Assembly: GCA_016235765.1 (NCBI GenBank)
Contig: JACRIZ010000006.1
Coordinates: 37,078-101,077, forward strand
DNA length: 64,000 nt
DNA from: Rhodocyclales bacterium
GTDB lineage: Bacteria > Pseudomonadota > Gammaproteobacteria > Burkholderiales > Rhodocyclaceae
Direction: 5' to 3'
The stretch's first letter is position 1; the number at the start of each line of letters is the position of its first letter. The notes beneath the pieces were generated by a model, which did no database searches, was not told the DNA's origin, and worked only from the letters and a program-made list of their open reading frames with translations. Below are positions 1 to 9,363 of the stretch, piece by piece. The position numbers and the translations under genes were made by a program.

Positions 1-3000
1 GCCGATCCGGGGTTCCAGCATCGCTTGGCGCGCCTTGGAGACGACTTTGTCCCGATGCTGCAAAAGGAGCTGGCCCACAGCCTCGATGCCGGAGACGTGC
101 GCATGAATTACGTCATGGCGCGGGACAATCTACGGGTGGTAGTCCCCGCCATTTCGCTGGTAGAGAACATAGGTTTCGACAATACGGGCACTCATTGCCC
201 GACAACACAGCGATTCAGCGTAGACCTCGGTCGTGCTGCGGATCACCCCCGCATACCGGACGGACTAACCGACAACGAGGTCATCATCGAACTGCTGCGT
301 CGCTTCCGAAGCGAGTCCCAGCGCACGCAACCTTGGCAAGATCACGAGATTCTCGACATCATCGCAGGCATCACCGGAAACCGCACCGTTCCCGCCTCCT
401 CCCGCCCGGTCAGGCCAGCCCAGCCCGCAACAGGCCCTACCGGCGAGTTGGGGGAGCACATCATCTTCCTCCTGGGACTCCCTCGTTCCGGCACCACGCT
501 GTTGCAGCGGCTGCTGAACGAGCATCCGGCCATCCACACGACCGCAGAACCTTGGCTGCTGTTGCCTCTGTGCCAGTTGCTGAAGGACAGTGGGCAAACC
601 GCCCCGTACGACGCAGCCCTGGCCCGTCAGGGCATTCAGGAGTTTCTGCTGGAGCTTCCCGGTGGCGAAGCAACATTCGTCGGGGCGTTGCGGAATTCGG
701 TAAGCAATCTGTACGACAAGTGCCGGCAGCTCGCCAGCGCACGTTACTTCCTCGACAAGACACCGCGCTACCACTACATCATTCCGGAACTGATCCGGTT
801 GTTTCCCAGGGCGAAGTTCGTCTTTCTGTTCAGGAACCCGCTTGCCGTACTGGCGTCTGTCGCCGAATCCTGGTTTGGCGGTCGGGTTGCCGACGCCCTG
901 GCCGACGACAGCCACGGCCGCGACCTCATCGCCGGTCCAGGCAATCTCGCTGATGGTCTTAGCCTGTTGTCAGGCCAAGCCTGCATCGTTCAATATGAAT
1001 CTCTGGTCGCGAACGCGGAAAAGGAGTTGACCCGCATCTGCCGCTACCTTGACATCCAGTTCGAACCGGCAATGCTCAAATACGACCCCGGCCAACGCTT
1101 CAAAGGACGTTTCGGCGACAGCATCGGCATCCCGAAACACGACCACGCGACGACGGAATCAGTGAACAAGTGGCAACAAATTCTGTTGCGCCCCGAGAAT
1201 GTGGCCCAGGCGCGGACATACTTGGCGCGCCTGCCCGAGGGGATCGTGCGCAATCTGGGCTACGACCCGGTCAGACTGGCCGAGGAGTTTGGTGCATCCC
1301 TGTTGGCGAGCGTCAAGGCTGGACAGTGCCCCAGCGAACTCCTTGACCAGAGCCAGCGCCTGTGCCTGGCCGACGGGGCCTGCACCGAGGCCGAAGATGC
1401 CCTCGCCCGGGCCGACTATGTAGCTGCAGCAGAAGGGCTACAGGAGTCGCTGAACTACCTGCCGAGCCATGCCCGGGCGCTGAACGACATGGGCGCAATT
1501 CTCTGGGCCATCGACGATCGTCGAGGCGCCATTGCCCGCTTCCGTCAGGCCATCTCAGCCGCTCCGGACGACCCGACGGCAGTGATCAATTGTGTCGATG
1601 CGCTCACCGCCTCGGGCCGGGAGGGCGATGCCAGGCAAATCTGCTTCGCCTATCTCGAGCGCCATCCCGACGACAGTGAAATTGGCCTGCGCTACTTGAC
1701 ATTGGGGGACAACGAATCTGGAGCCCCAGGCTCCTCGGCCGTTGCCGAAGTGAAAGCGGATGACTTCGGCGGCTTCAACTACTCGAAGCAAAGTCATTTC
1801 GCTGCCCTCGGCCTGCCGGCGGAACACGCGGATGCGGACATCGAAGACTGCGACCTCAAAGTCTTCCAGGACATGCTGATGTACCGCTTCATCCTCGACA
1901 ACTTTACGCCGGGGGCGCGCCTGCTTGAGATCGGCGGCGGCGACTCGCGCATCATCCGCTGGCTGAAAGATCGCTACGAGTTCTGGAACCTCGACAGACT
2001 GGAGGGCGAGGGAAATGGGCTAACCAGCCTGGCCGACACCCAAGGGTTCCGGCTGGTCCGCGACTACATCGGCAGCTTCTCGACGGAGCTTCCGGCCCAG
2101 TACTTCGACGGCGTCTTCAGCTTGAGTACCCTGGAACACGTACCGGAATCCGAGGAGTGCTACCGAGACATCCTTGCCGATATTGATCGAGTCCTCAAGC
2201 CTGGCGGTCTGTCGGCCCATGCCTTCGACATCGTCATGCAGCCCAAGGGCTACTGGACCAATGCCTTCTTGCCCCACATCCTGGATAACGTCGCCCTGCT
2301 GCATGAAGCGGCGCCCTTTTGGAAGATCCGTCTGGATCCGGATACGTGGACCATGTCCCGCAGTGCCTACGAACGCCTTTGGCAGCCTGTGACGCGCAAA
2401 GCCTGGGCGGACTTCGGTCGACCGCTTTCCTACAACATATGCTGGCGAAAGCCCGTCGTCACTTCCCAAGCCGAAGAAACCGAAGGAAGAGGCAGCGCTA
2501 ACCCCGATCCGCTCCCCTCGCCCCCGAACGCGAGTGGCGAAGTAACACCCGCCAATGCGGAAAGGTCGACCAGCAATGCCGCTGCGGCAACGGACGCCTT
2601 CTGTATCCTGCCGTGGCTGCACCTGCAATTCAATCCCGAGGGGAGTGTCAAGCTGTGCTGCATGGCCGGCGATTCGCTGCGGGATGCCCGCCACGCAGTC
2701 TTGACCCCCTACGGACATTCCCTCGACGAGATATGGAACTCCACCGCGCTCCGCCAGGTACGCAAGAGCATGATGCAGGGCGAACGCCTGGCTTGCTGTG
2801 CCCTTTGTTACCAGCGGGAGGAACAGCTCGGGCAGAGCTATCGGCTGCTCTCGAACCGACGCTGGGCTGAGGCCTTGGGCGCCACAATCGAGCAGTTGAG
2901 AGAGCGTATCAACTCAGCCGGCGTGGAGAAGGGGCTCGAGCTTGCCTTCCTGCAGCTCAATCTGGGCAACTTATGCAACCTCAAGTGCCGCATATGCAAC

Positions 3001-4311
3001 AGTTCCCATAGTTCACAGATTGAAAAGGATCCGGTCCACTCCCGCTGGAGCCCGCGCAACCCAAGCAATGTGGCAGGCCTGCGACTGGCCACGGACGACG
3101 ACAGCTATCGATTCGGGATCGATGACCTCCCTGAAGTCCACTTCGAGGGTTTCCATGCGGAGGAGCGCCACGAGGGCATCGCCTGCCGCTGGACCAACGG
3201 CGACGGACGAATCACGATTCCGGTCGCCTTTCCGGCACGGCCGCACCGCGTCGTTCTGAAGTTGCTCGCCTACCGCCCGATCACCAGCCACGGTCCTGGA
3301 CCCATTCCCCTACAGGTCAGCATCAACGAACGGGAGGTCTTCGTCGGCAACGTCACCCGCGGCGTTACCACCCTGGAATTGGCGACTCCATCGGGCTGCA
3401 AGGGCAGTCCTCTCGTGATTGGACTCAGCAGCCCGACGTACCAGCGCGATGGACGCACTTCAGGTATTGGCGTGATCCAGTTTGAGGTAAGAACGGAAGC
3501 GGCAGCCGCCGCCCGCCGCATGCACGCCATACCGCTGGCGACGCGACTAGGGGCCGGCATCGAGTGGAACGAAAGCGAGCCGTTCGTCTTCGGGGAATTG
3601 CTTGCCGACACACACTCCCTTCGAGAGGTCTACTTCACTGGTGGCGAGCCCTTCATCAATCGACAGGTCAACAAGATTCTCGCCACCTTGATCGAGCGTG
3701 GCGACAATGAACGTGTCGTGCTCCAGTTCAACTCCAACTTCACTTCCATCGATGCCAGCTTGCTCGAAACGCTGCGCCGATTTCCGACCGTCAACATCGC
3801 GGTGAGTGTGGATGCGACGGGAAGCGATTTCGAGTATCTCCGCTATCCGGCCAAGTGGGATCGGGTCGCCGCCAACATCCGCAAACTGCGGCGCCTGAAG
3901 CATGTGCGGATGACCTTCGTGCCCATCATCTCCGCCTACAATGTCATGGGCATCGTGGGCCTGTGCCGCTACAGCGATGAAATCGGTGCCGATCTTGCCC
4001 TGATGGATCTTGGCGGCAATCCCAGCATTGATCTTGGCGTGTTGCCGCCAACTGCGCGGGCCGCTGCATCCCGTCGGCTACGCCGCTATGCGGCGGCCGA
4101 TTGCCGGCCCGCCAACCGGCAGACGGTGCTACGAATTGCCGATCGGCTCGACAATGAGTCCTTCGACTCCAGCCAGTTGCCCGCGTTCATTGAATTCACC
4201 AATGACCTAGACGCGGGGCGGCATTTCGACTTTCGCGTGCAGCATGCCGAACTGTGCGCGCTCATGGCCGAGGATGGCTACCGCTGGACTGCCGCGAGGC
4301 GCTTTGCGTGA
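1..4311 (+). CDS. Multidomain modification protein, 5' end cut by window edge: glycosyltransferase tail, sulfotransferase, TPR, methyltransferase, radical SAM
   Basis: The frame is open from base 1, so the true start lies outside the window. Residues are numbered here from an in-frame TTG at 25. Residues 1-60 resemble the C-terminal tail of a glycosyltransferase of the HlpA-like type and end in NIGFDNTGTHC. Residues 145-420 form a sulfotransferase with the PAPS-binding loop GLPRSGTTLLQRLL (151-164). TPR-like helices occupy about 455-560. A class I methyltransferase (LLEIGGGDSR, 633-642) covers about 580-810. The remainder is a radical SAM enzyme with an N-terminal twitch-like part (C860, C878, C879, C924, C925, C928), the cluster loop CNLKCRIC (C984, C988, C991) and TGGEPF (1205-1210). 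A beta-rich insert sits between the last two motifs. Substrate unknown; position next to another giant glycosyltransferase and flagellin suggests glycan or flagellin modification. Confidence 0.8.
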   Translation, partial: ADPGFQHRLARLGDDFVPMLQKELAHSLDAGDVRMNYVMARDNLRVVVPAISLVENIGFDNTGTHCPTTQRFSVDLGRAADHPRIPDGLTDNEVIIELLRRFRSESQRTQPWQDHEILDIIAGITGNRTVPASSRPVRPAQPATGPTGELGEHIIFLLGLPRSGTTLLQRLLNEHPAIHTTAEPWLLLPLCQLLKDSGQTAPYDAALARQGIQEFLLELPGGEATFVGALRNSVSNLYDKCRQLASARYFLDKTPRYHYIIPELIRLFPRAKFVFLFRNPLAVLASVAESWFGGRVADALADDSHGRDLIAGPGNLADGLSLLSGQACIVQYESLVANAEKELTRICRYLDIQFEPAMLKYDPGQRFKGRFGDSIGIPKHDHATTESVNKWQQILLRPENVAQARTYLARLPEGIVRNLGYDPVRLAEEFGASLLASVKAGQCPSELLDQSQRLCLADGACTEAEDALARADYVAAAEGLQESLNYLPSHARALNDMGAILWAIDDRRGAIARFRQAISAAPDDPTAVINCVDALTASGREGDARQICFAYLERHPDDSEIGLRYLTLGDNESGAPGSSAVAEVKADDFGGFNYSKQSHFAALGLPAEHADADIEDCDLKVFQDMLMYRFILDNFTPGARLLEIGGGDSRIIRWLKDRYEFWNLDRLEGEGNGLTSLADTQGFRLVRDYIGSFSTELPAQYFDGVFSLSTLEHVPESEECYRDILADIDRVLKPGGLSAHAFDIVMQPKGYWTNAFLPHILDNVALLHEAAPFWKIRLDPDTWTMSRSAYERLWQPVTRKAWADFGRPLSYNICWRKPVVTSQAEETEGRGSANPDPLPSPPNASGEVTPANAERSTSNAAAATDAFCILPWLHLQFNPEGSVKLCCMAGDSLRDARHAVLTPYGHSLDEIWNSTALRQVRKSMMQGERLACCALCYQREEQLGQSYRLLSNRRWAEALGATIEQLRERINSAGVEKGLELAFLQLNLGNLCNLKCRICNSSHSSQIEKDPVHSRWSPRNPSNVAGLRLATDDDSYRFGIDDLPEVHFEGFHAEERHEGIACRWTNGDGRITIPVAFPARPHRVVLKLLAYRPITSHGPGPIPLQVSINEREVFVGNVTRGVTTLELATPSGCKGSPLVIGLSSPTYQRDGRTSGIGVIQFEVRTEAAAAARRMHAIPLATRLGAGIEWNESEPFVFGELLADTHSLREVYFTGGEPFINRQVNKILATLIERGDNERVVLQFNSNFTSIDASLLETLRRFPTVNIAVSVDATGSDFEYLRYPAKWDRVAANIRKLRRLKHVRMTFVPIISAYNVMGIVGLCRYSDEIGADLALMDLGGNPSIDLGVLPPTARAAASRRLRRYAAADCRPANRQTVLRIADRLDNESFDSSQLPAFIEFTNDLDAGRHFDFRVQHAELCALMAEDGYRWTAARRFA

Positions 4312-4362
4312 GCCGGCGGCTTGTTCCATTCATAGTGACAGAACGACATCCGCGGGGCGGCC

Positions 4363-7300
4363 ATGAAACTGCGTAGTCCTGACTCAATCCGGCAAACACG
4401 AATAGTGTTCGACGCCACCGGGAGAGAAGTCGCCCTCGTTCCTCGTCCAGCGCAGACGCCGCCCCGCATCACCATCGTCACGCCCTCGTACAACCAGGCT
4501 GACTTCCTAGCGGAATGCATCGACTCCGTGTTAAGCCAAGGCTACCCGAACCTAGAATACATCGTCATGGACGGGGGCAGCACCGACGGTTCGGTGGATA
4601 TCATCCGCAAACACGAAAAGCACCTTGCCCATTGGCAAAGTGGGCCGGATGGTGGCCAATATCGAGCCATCGAAGCGGGGCTGAACCGCGGCACGGGCGA
4701 AATCATGGCATGGCTCAACTCGGACGACCGCTATTGGCCGGGTGCTCTGCAGACGGTGGCCAACGCGTATGTCGCCCACGCCGGAATCGAGTGGCTGACC
4801 GGTCGTGGTACGGTCATCAACGGCGACAGCGAGATCACCCGTATCGAGCAGCTGCGCGGCTTGACGCTAGACGAGTATCTGGACCCGGAGCGACGGTGTT
4901 TCCTCCAGCAGGAGAGTACGTTCTGGAGTCGCGACCTATGGCGGCGCACCGGAGCCCACTTCGATGCATCCCTGAAACTGGCCGGCGACTTCGAATTGTG
5001 GTTGCGCTTCTTTCAGAGCACGCCTCTCTATATGGTGGATGCGGTACTGGGCAGTTTCCGGCTGCACAAGGGACAGAAGACCGATTCAGGTCTTAAGCTC
5101 TACTACGAGGAAGCATCGACCGCGGCACGGCGCGAACGAAAACGCCTGGGCTTGCCTCCCGACATCGCGACGCCAACTCACGCCAGGATTGAACTGGTTA
5201 CCAGTTTGGTGCCCCGAAACGACACTTGGCAGCGGCTGGCCATCCGCTCCTGGGTCAAGCTGGGCTTTGCCGTCACCAGCCTCAATCCCCTGGAAGAGCA
5301 CGCTTTCCTCCGCGAGGCGTATCCGGAAGTGGAGTTGGTCGCGACCCGAAGGGACGGCCGCCAAACCGTGGGCAAGCCCTGCGTCTATTTCGACGACATT
5401 CTTGCCCACCTGAAGACCAGCAAGGCCGAGGTTTTCGGCATCATCAACTCAGACGTCTATCTCGACGCCGAGCCGTCACTGGTAGATTTTCTTTGTCGCG
5501 AAGCCCGGGGCGCACTGGTATACGGTTCCCGCCTGGAGGTCGAAAGCCTGCATTCCGCGGCCGGCTGGACCTACTGGATGGGCTACGACTACTTCTTCTT
5601 CGACAGCCAAATTCGCGATGCCTACCCGAAGTCAGACTTCATGCTCGGCGTCCCATGGTGGGACTATTGGGCGCCCTTCCTGCTGGTGCAAAAGGGACTG
5701 CCGATCAAGCATCTGACGTCGCCGATCGCCTACCACGTTTCCCACCCGATCGCCTATCAGGCAATCCAGTTGGTGAATTTCGGCAATCACTTCGCCACCC
5801 TCTGCCACGACAGCCGCGCGGCGGCATTCAGCCGAGCGTACAACGAAAGCATGGGGTTCACGGTCGAAGAAAGCGAATGCCGCGATATGGCACTGTTGGC
5901 AGCCTTCTCGCGCCACGAAATTTCCTCCGCCGCCCAGCCCATAGCCTGGGACAGTCCGAAGACCCGTCTGCTGTCCCACGCCCTTGTGGACCTCGAGGAG
6001 ACGGAATTTCTCGTCACCGCGATCGTTTCCACCTACCGATCGGATGCCTTCATCGGCGAGTGTCTGGCGGACCTGGTTGGGCAGACCATCGCCGATCGGG
6101 TCGAGATCATCGTCGTCGATGCAGCCTCTCCGGAAAACGAGCAGGCGGTCGTCGCCGAATTCCAGCATCACCATCCGCAGATTCGCTATATCCGTACGCC
6201 AGAGCGCATTGGCGTCTATGCTGCCTGGAACCTGGCTGCCCGGCAGGCCAGAGGACGATACTTGATGTCGTGCAGCACCAACGACAGACTTGTACCCCAC
6301 GCCCTCGCCATGCTGGCCCAGGCCCTCGACGAGCAACCCGAAGTGGCAGTCGCCTACGGCAGTTCTCTCCTCACACGCCAGCCGCATCAGACGCCCGAGC
6401 GATTCGACTTTTCCGGAGCCTACCTCTGGCCGGAGTTCTCGTTCAAGCAACTCCTCAACCAACCTGGCATCGGGCCGCATGCAATGTGGCGACGAAAGCT
6501 GCATCAGGAGTTCGGCTACTTCGACGAGCAGTTCTCAGCCATCGCCGACCAGGACTTCTGGCTTCGATTGGCGCGTCACCGGCCATTCTGGAATATCCAC
6601 GATTTTACGGGCCTGTACTGGACCACCGACGACTCCCTCTCGGGCAAACTCGCTTGCGCCCAAGCCGAATACCGGGAAATTCACGAACGCCATCGCCGTT
6701 CGTTTGCGTTTGAAAGCTGGATCACCACCCGGTACTTCACCAAGGACATCGCCGTACAGTACGAGAGGCGAGTGGAAGCCTGGCGCCATCAACCCACCTT
6801 CCACGTCTATCTTCGCCATACCCAGCCAGGCTTCGAGGCACTGGCCAAGACCATTCAATCGCTATCAGCACAGTACTATCACGACGTGCATATCGTCGTG
6901 CTCTCACCCCATCCTGCGCCTGCAGGCGCAATCGGCGACAGCCTGCGCTGGATCACCAACGCGCCCCAGGCGTGGCCGGCGATCGTCAATCGCGGCGCCG
7001 CGGCGGTCAAAGAGACAGACTGGCTACTGGTGCTGACCGATGGCGATACGGTGGAGCCACGCATATTTCTCACACTAGGCGAAGCAATTCACACCCATCC
7101 AGACTGGCTGCTTATCGTCATCGACGAAGACGAAGCCACTCCTCAGGGCGCCATTCCTCATTTCAAACCAGGAATAAATCTGGAATGGTTGCTTGCCGTC
7201 CCCTATCTGGGCGAGGCCGTAGCCCTATCGGCATCGTTGCTGGTGCGCGTGGGAGGTGTCGCCGATGACTTGCCAGGCGCAGAAATCCATGACCTCGCCC

Positions 7301-9354
7301 TTCGCACGATGGACGACAGGCCAGACTGCGTCGGACAAGTACAGGACATTCTGGTACACCGCCCCCCCGGGCGGTACCAGACGAAGCCGACCGAGGCCCA
7401 CCGGCAGGCAGCCAGCGCCCACCTGCTGCGTCAGAGCACCCCCGGCACGGTAGTGTCTGGCATAAGCTCCACGCTGCGCGTGGTCTTTGACCACAGTCAG
7501 CACCCCTCGGTCGTGGTGGCGATACCTTTCACCGGGGCTTTGAGCAATCTGGAACAGTGCCTTTCCAGCCTCTTGGAAAGAACCCATTACCCGGCCTTCC
7601 GGATTGTGGTTGCAGACTGTCGCCGCAAGCCCGACCCGCAATCGGAAAGCTTCCTGGCTGGACTAGAACAGATGGCGAATCAAGCCTTGAGCGTGAAGCG
7701 TATGCCGGCAAACAGCCAACCGCCGGCCGCCATTGGCGCGCTGATTGCCGAACTGCCAGAAGAGTACTTGGTTGTTTGGCCCGAAGTCGCCGTTGCAGTG
7801 CAGGACGATTGGCTTGCCACCATTATGAACCACGGCCAACGAGAGGGTGTTTGCGCCGTTGGGCCACGACTGGTCACTGCGGACGGACTGGTAGCCAGTG
7901 CTGGATTGGAACTTGGCGTGCTTGGGCCCGCCGAATCAGTCTATAAGGGCGTGCGCATGGAGTATGCCGGCGACACTTGTTGCCTGGCCGCGGATCGCCG
8001 CGTTTCTGCGCTGGACGCCCGTTGCCTGCTGCTGCGGATCGCGTCGGCGCGCCGTGCCGGCGGCATTGATGCGGCCCTGGGCGATCTGTGGGCCGTCGAC
8101 CTCGCCATTCGGCTGGCCGGTCAGGGTACGCTCGTCTGGACGCCCTACGCGATCGCCATGGTCAAGGAAGACCTTTCCCAACTGGAGCAGTCCGATCAGG
8201 CGCGAATCAAGGACCGGCAGGCGCCGCTTGCTCAGGACCGAGATGCATTCTTTCGCCGCTGGTTTTCGGTGTTAGGTCGCGACCCCTTCCGCAACTCAAA
8301 CTGGGACCGCAACTGCCGCGGCTACATTCCCGAATGCCTGCCGGCACTGGTCTATGATCCACTACCCTGGAAGCCAGTCCCTAAATTGCTTGCCCGCGTC
8401 GCGGACCAGAGCGGTTGCGGCCACTACCGCATCATGGCGCCGATGCGCGCGCTACTTACGGCGGGCCTGACCCGAGGCGGCGTATCGCTGCGCAACCTCA
8501 GCGTTGCCGAGTTGTCGACCCTCGAAGCCGACATCTGCGTTTTTCAGCGCCCAATCACCGAAGAAATGTTTGCCGCACTCGAAGACTGCGCACGCTACGC
8601 GCCGGCATTCCGCGTCTATGAAATCGACGATCTCATCACGCAAATTCCAGAGGGCAGCCCCCACCACAAGGAATTCACGCCGGCAATGCTTCAACGATTC
8701 CGACGCGGTGTCGGGCTATGTGATCGGCTCGTCGTCTCGACCGCGCCCCTGGCGGCGGCCTATCGACATCTGGCCGCCGAGACGGTGATCATGAACAATT
8801 ACCTGCCCAACGAGGCTTGGCAGGGCCTGGCTCCCATGCGTCGTCGGGGAAGGCGGCCACGCGTCGGCTGGGCAGGCAGCGCCTCCCACGAAGCAGACTT
8901 GGCCATGATCCACGAGGTACTGTCGACCTTGGGCGACGAGGTCGAATGGGTACTGTTCGGCCGCTGTCCCACCGTATTGCGTTCCCATATCAGCGAAGTC
9001 CACAACCCCGTGACCAGCGACGACTATCCGTCGAGGCTCGCCAGCCTCGACCTGGATATCGCCATTGCCCCGCTGGAGATCAATGCCTTCAACGAATCCA
9101 GGAGCAACCTCAAGCTGCTGGAATATGGCGTTCTCGGTTATCCAGTGATATGTACCGACGTTGTACCTTATCAAGGGAGTATCCCGGTTACCCGAGTACG
9201 CAATCGCCCACAGGCTTGGATTGCCGCCATCCGCGAACATGTCAATGACCTCGATGCCGCCGCCGCGCGCGGTCGCGAATTGAGGCAATACGTTCTCGAT
9301 CACTGGATGCTCGAAGACCACCTCGACGAATGTCTCGCCGCGTGGTTGCCCTGA
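4363..9354 (+). CDS. Tandem multi-glycosyltransferase protein (1663 aa)
   Basis: This is a chain of glycosyltransferase modules. Residues 36-250 are a canonical GT2 domain with ITIVTPSYNQ, DGGSTDGS and the DxD-like NSDD at 119-122. Residues 275-500 look like an unclassified GT-A-like module with NSDVYLD (362-368). Residues 549-775 are a second GT2 domain (VTAIVSTYRSDAF, IVVDAASPENE). Residues 811-1000 resemble a degenerate GT2 module. Residues 1047-1290 resemble a rhamnosyltransferase-like GT2. Residues 1340-1663 resemble a GT4 (GT-B) domain with a nucleotide-sugar-binding half near NAFNESRSNLKLLEYG (1574-1589). No signal peptide or membrane segment is evident, so it is probably cytoplasmic. 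It starts 51 bases after the radical-SAM fusion, probably in one operon, and could build an oligosaccharide stepwise. Acceptor and sugars cannot be told from sequence. Confidence 0.85.
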   Translation: MKLRSPDSIRQTRIVFDATGREVALVPRPAQTPPRITIVTPSYNQADFLAECIDSVLSQGYPNLEYIVMDGGSTDGSVDIIRKHEKHLAHWQSGPDGGQYRAIEAGLNRGTGEIMAWLNSDDRYWPGALQTVANAYVAHAGIEWLTGRGTVINGDSEITRIEQLRGLTLDEYLDPERRCFLQQESTFWSRDLWRRTGAHFDASLKLAGDFELWLRFFQSTPLYMVDAVLGSFRLHKGQKTDSGLKLYYEEASTAARRERKRLGLPPDIATPTHARIELVTSLVPRNDTWQRLAIRSWVKLGFAVTSLNPLEEHAFLREAYPEVELVATRRDGRQTVGKPCVYFDDILAHLKTSKAEVFGIINSDVYLDAEPSLVDFLCREARGALVYGSRLEVESLHSAAGWTYWMGYDYFFFDSQIRDAYPKSDFMLGVPWWDYWAPFLLVQKGLPIKHLTSPIAYHVSHPIAYQAIQLVNFGNHFATLCHDSRAAAFSRAYNESMGFTVEESECRDMALLAAFSRHEISSAAQPIAWDSPKTRLLSHALVDLEETEFLVTAIVSTYRSDAFIGECLADLVGQTIADRVEIIVVDAASPENEQAVVAEFQHHHPQIRYIRTPERIGVYAAWNLAARQARGRYLMSCSTNDRLVPHALAMLAQALDEQPEVAVAYGSSLLTRQPHQTPERFDFSGAYLWPEFSFKQLLNQPGIGPHAMWRRKLHQEFGYFDEQFSAIADQDFWLRLARHRPFWNIHDFTGLYWTTDDSLSGKLACAQAEYREIHERHRRSFAFESWITTRYFTKDIAVQYERRVEAWRHQPTFHVYLRHTQPGFEALAKTIQSLSAQYYHDVHIVVLSPHPAPAGAIGDSLRWITNAPQAWPAIVNRGAAAVKETDWLLVLTDGDTVEPRIFLTLGEAIHTHPDWLLIVIDEDEATPQGAIPHFKPGINLEWLLAVPYLGEAVALSASLLVRVGGVADDLPGAEIHDLALRTMDDRPDCVGQVQDILVHRPPGRYQTKPTEAHRQAASAHLLRQSTPGTVVSGISSTLRVVFDHSQHPSVVVAIPFTGALSNLEQCLSSLLERTHYPAFRIVVADCRRKPDPQSESFLAGLEQMANQALSVKRMPANSQPPAAIGALIAELPEEYLVVWPEVAVAVQDDWLATIMNHGQREGVCAVGPRLVTADGLVASAGLELGVLGPAESVYKGVRMEYAGDTCCLAADRRVSALDARCLLLRIASARRAGGIDAALGDLWAVDLAIRLAGQGTLVWTPYAIAMVKEDLSQLEQSDQARIKDRQAPLAQDRDAFFRRWFSVLGRDPFRNSNWDRNCRGYIPECLPALVYDPLPWKPVPKLLARVADQSGCGHYRIMAPMRALLTAGLTRGGVSLRNLSVAELSTLEADICVFQRPITEEMFAALEDCARYAPAFRVYEIDDLITQIPEGSPHHKEFTPAMLQRFRRGVGLCDRLVVSTAPLAAAYRHLAAETVIMNNYLPNEAWQGLAPMRRRGRRPRVGWAGSASHEADLAMIHEVLSTLGDEVEWVLFGRCPTVLRSHISEVHNPVTSDDYPSRLASLDLDIAIAPLEINAFNESRSNLKLLEYGVLGYPVICTDVVPYQGSIPVTRVRNRPQAWIAAIREHVNDLDAAAARGRELRQYVLDHWMLEDHLDECLAAWLP

Positions 9355-9363
9355 CCTCGCCGG

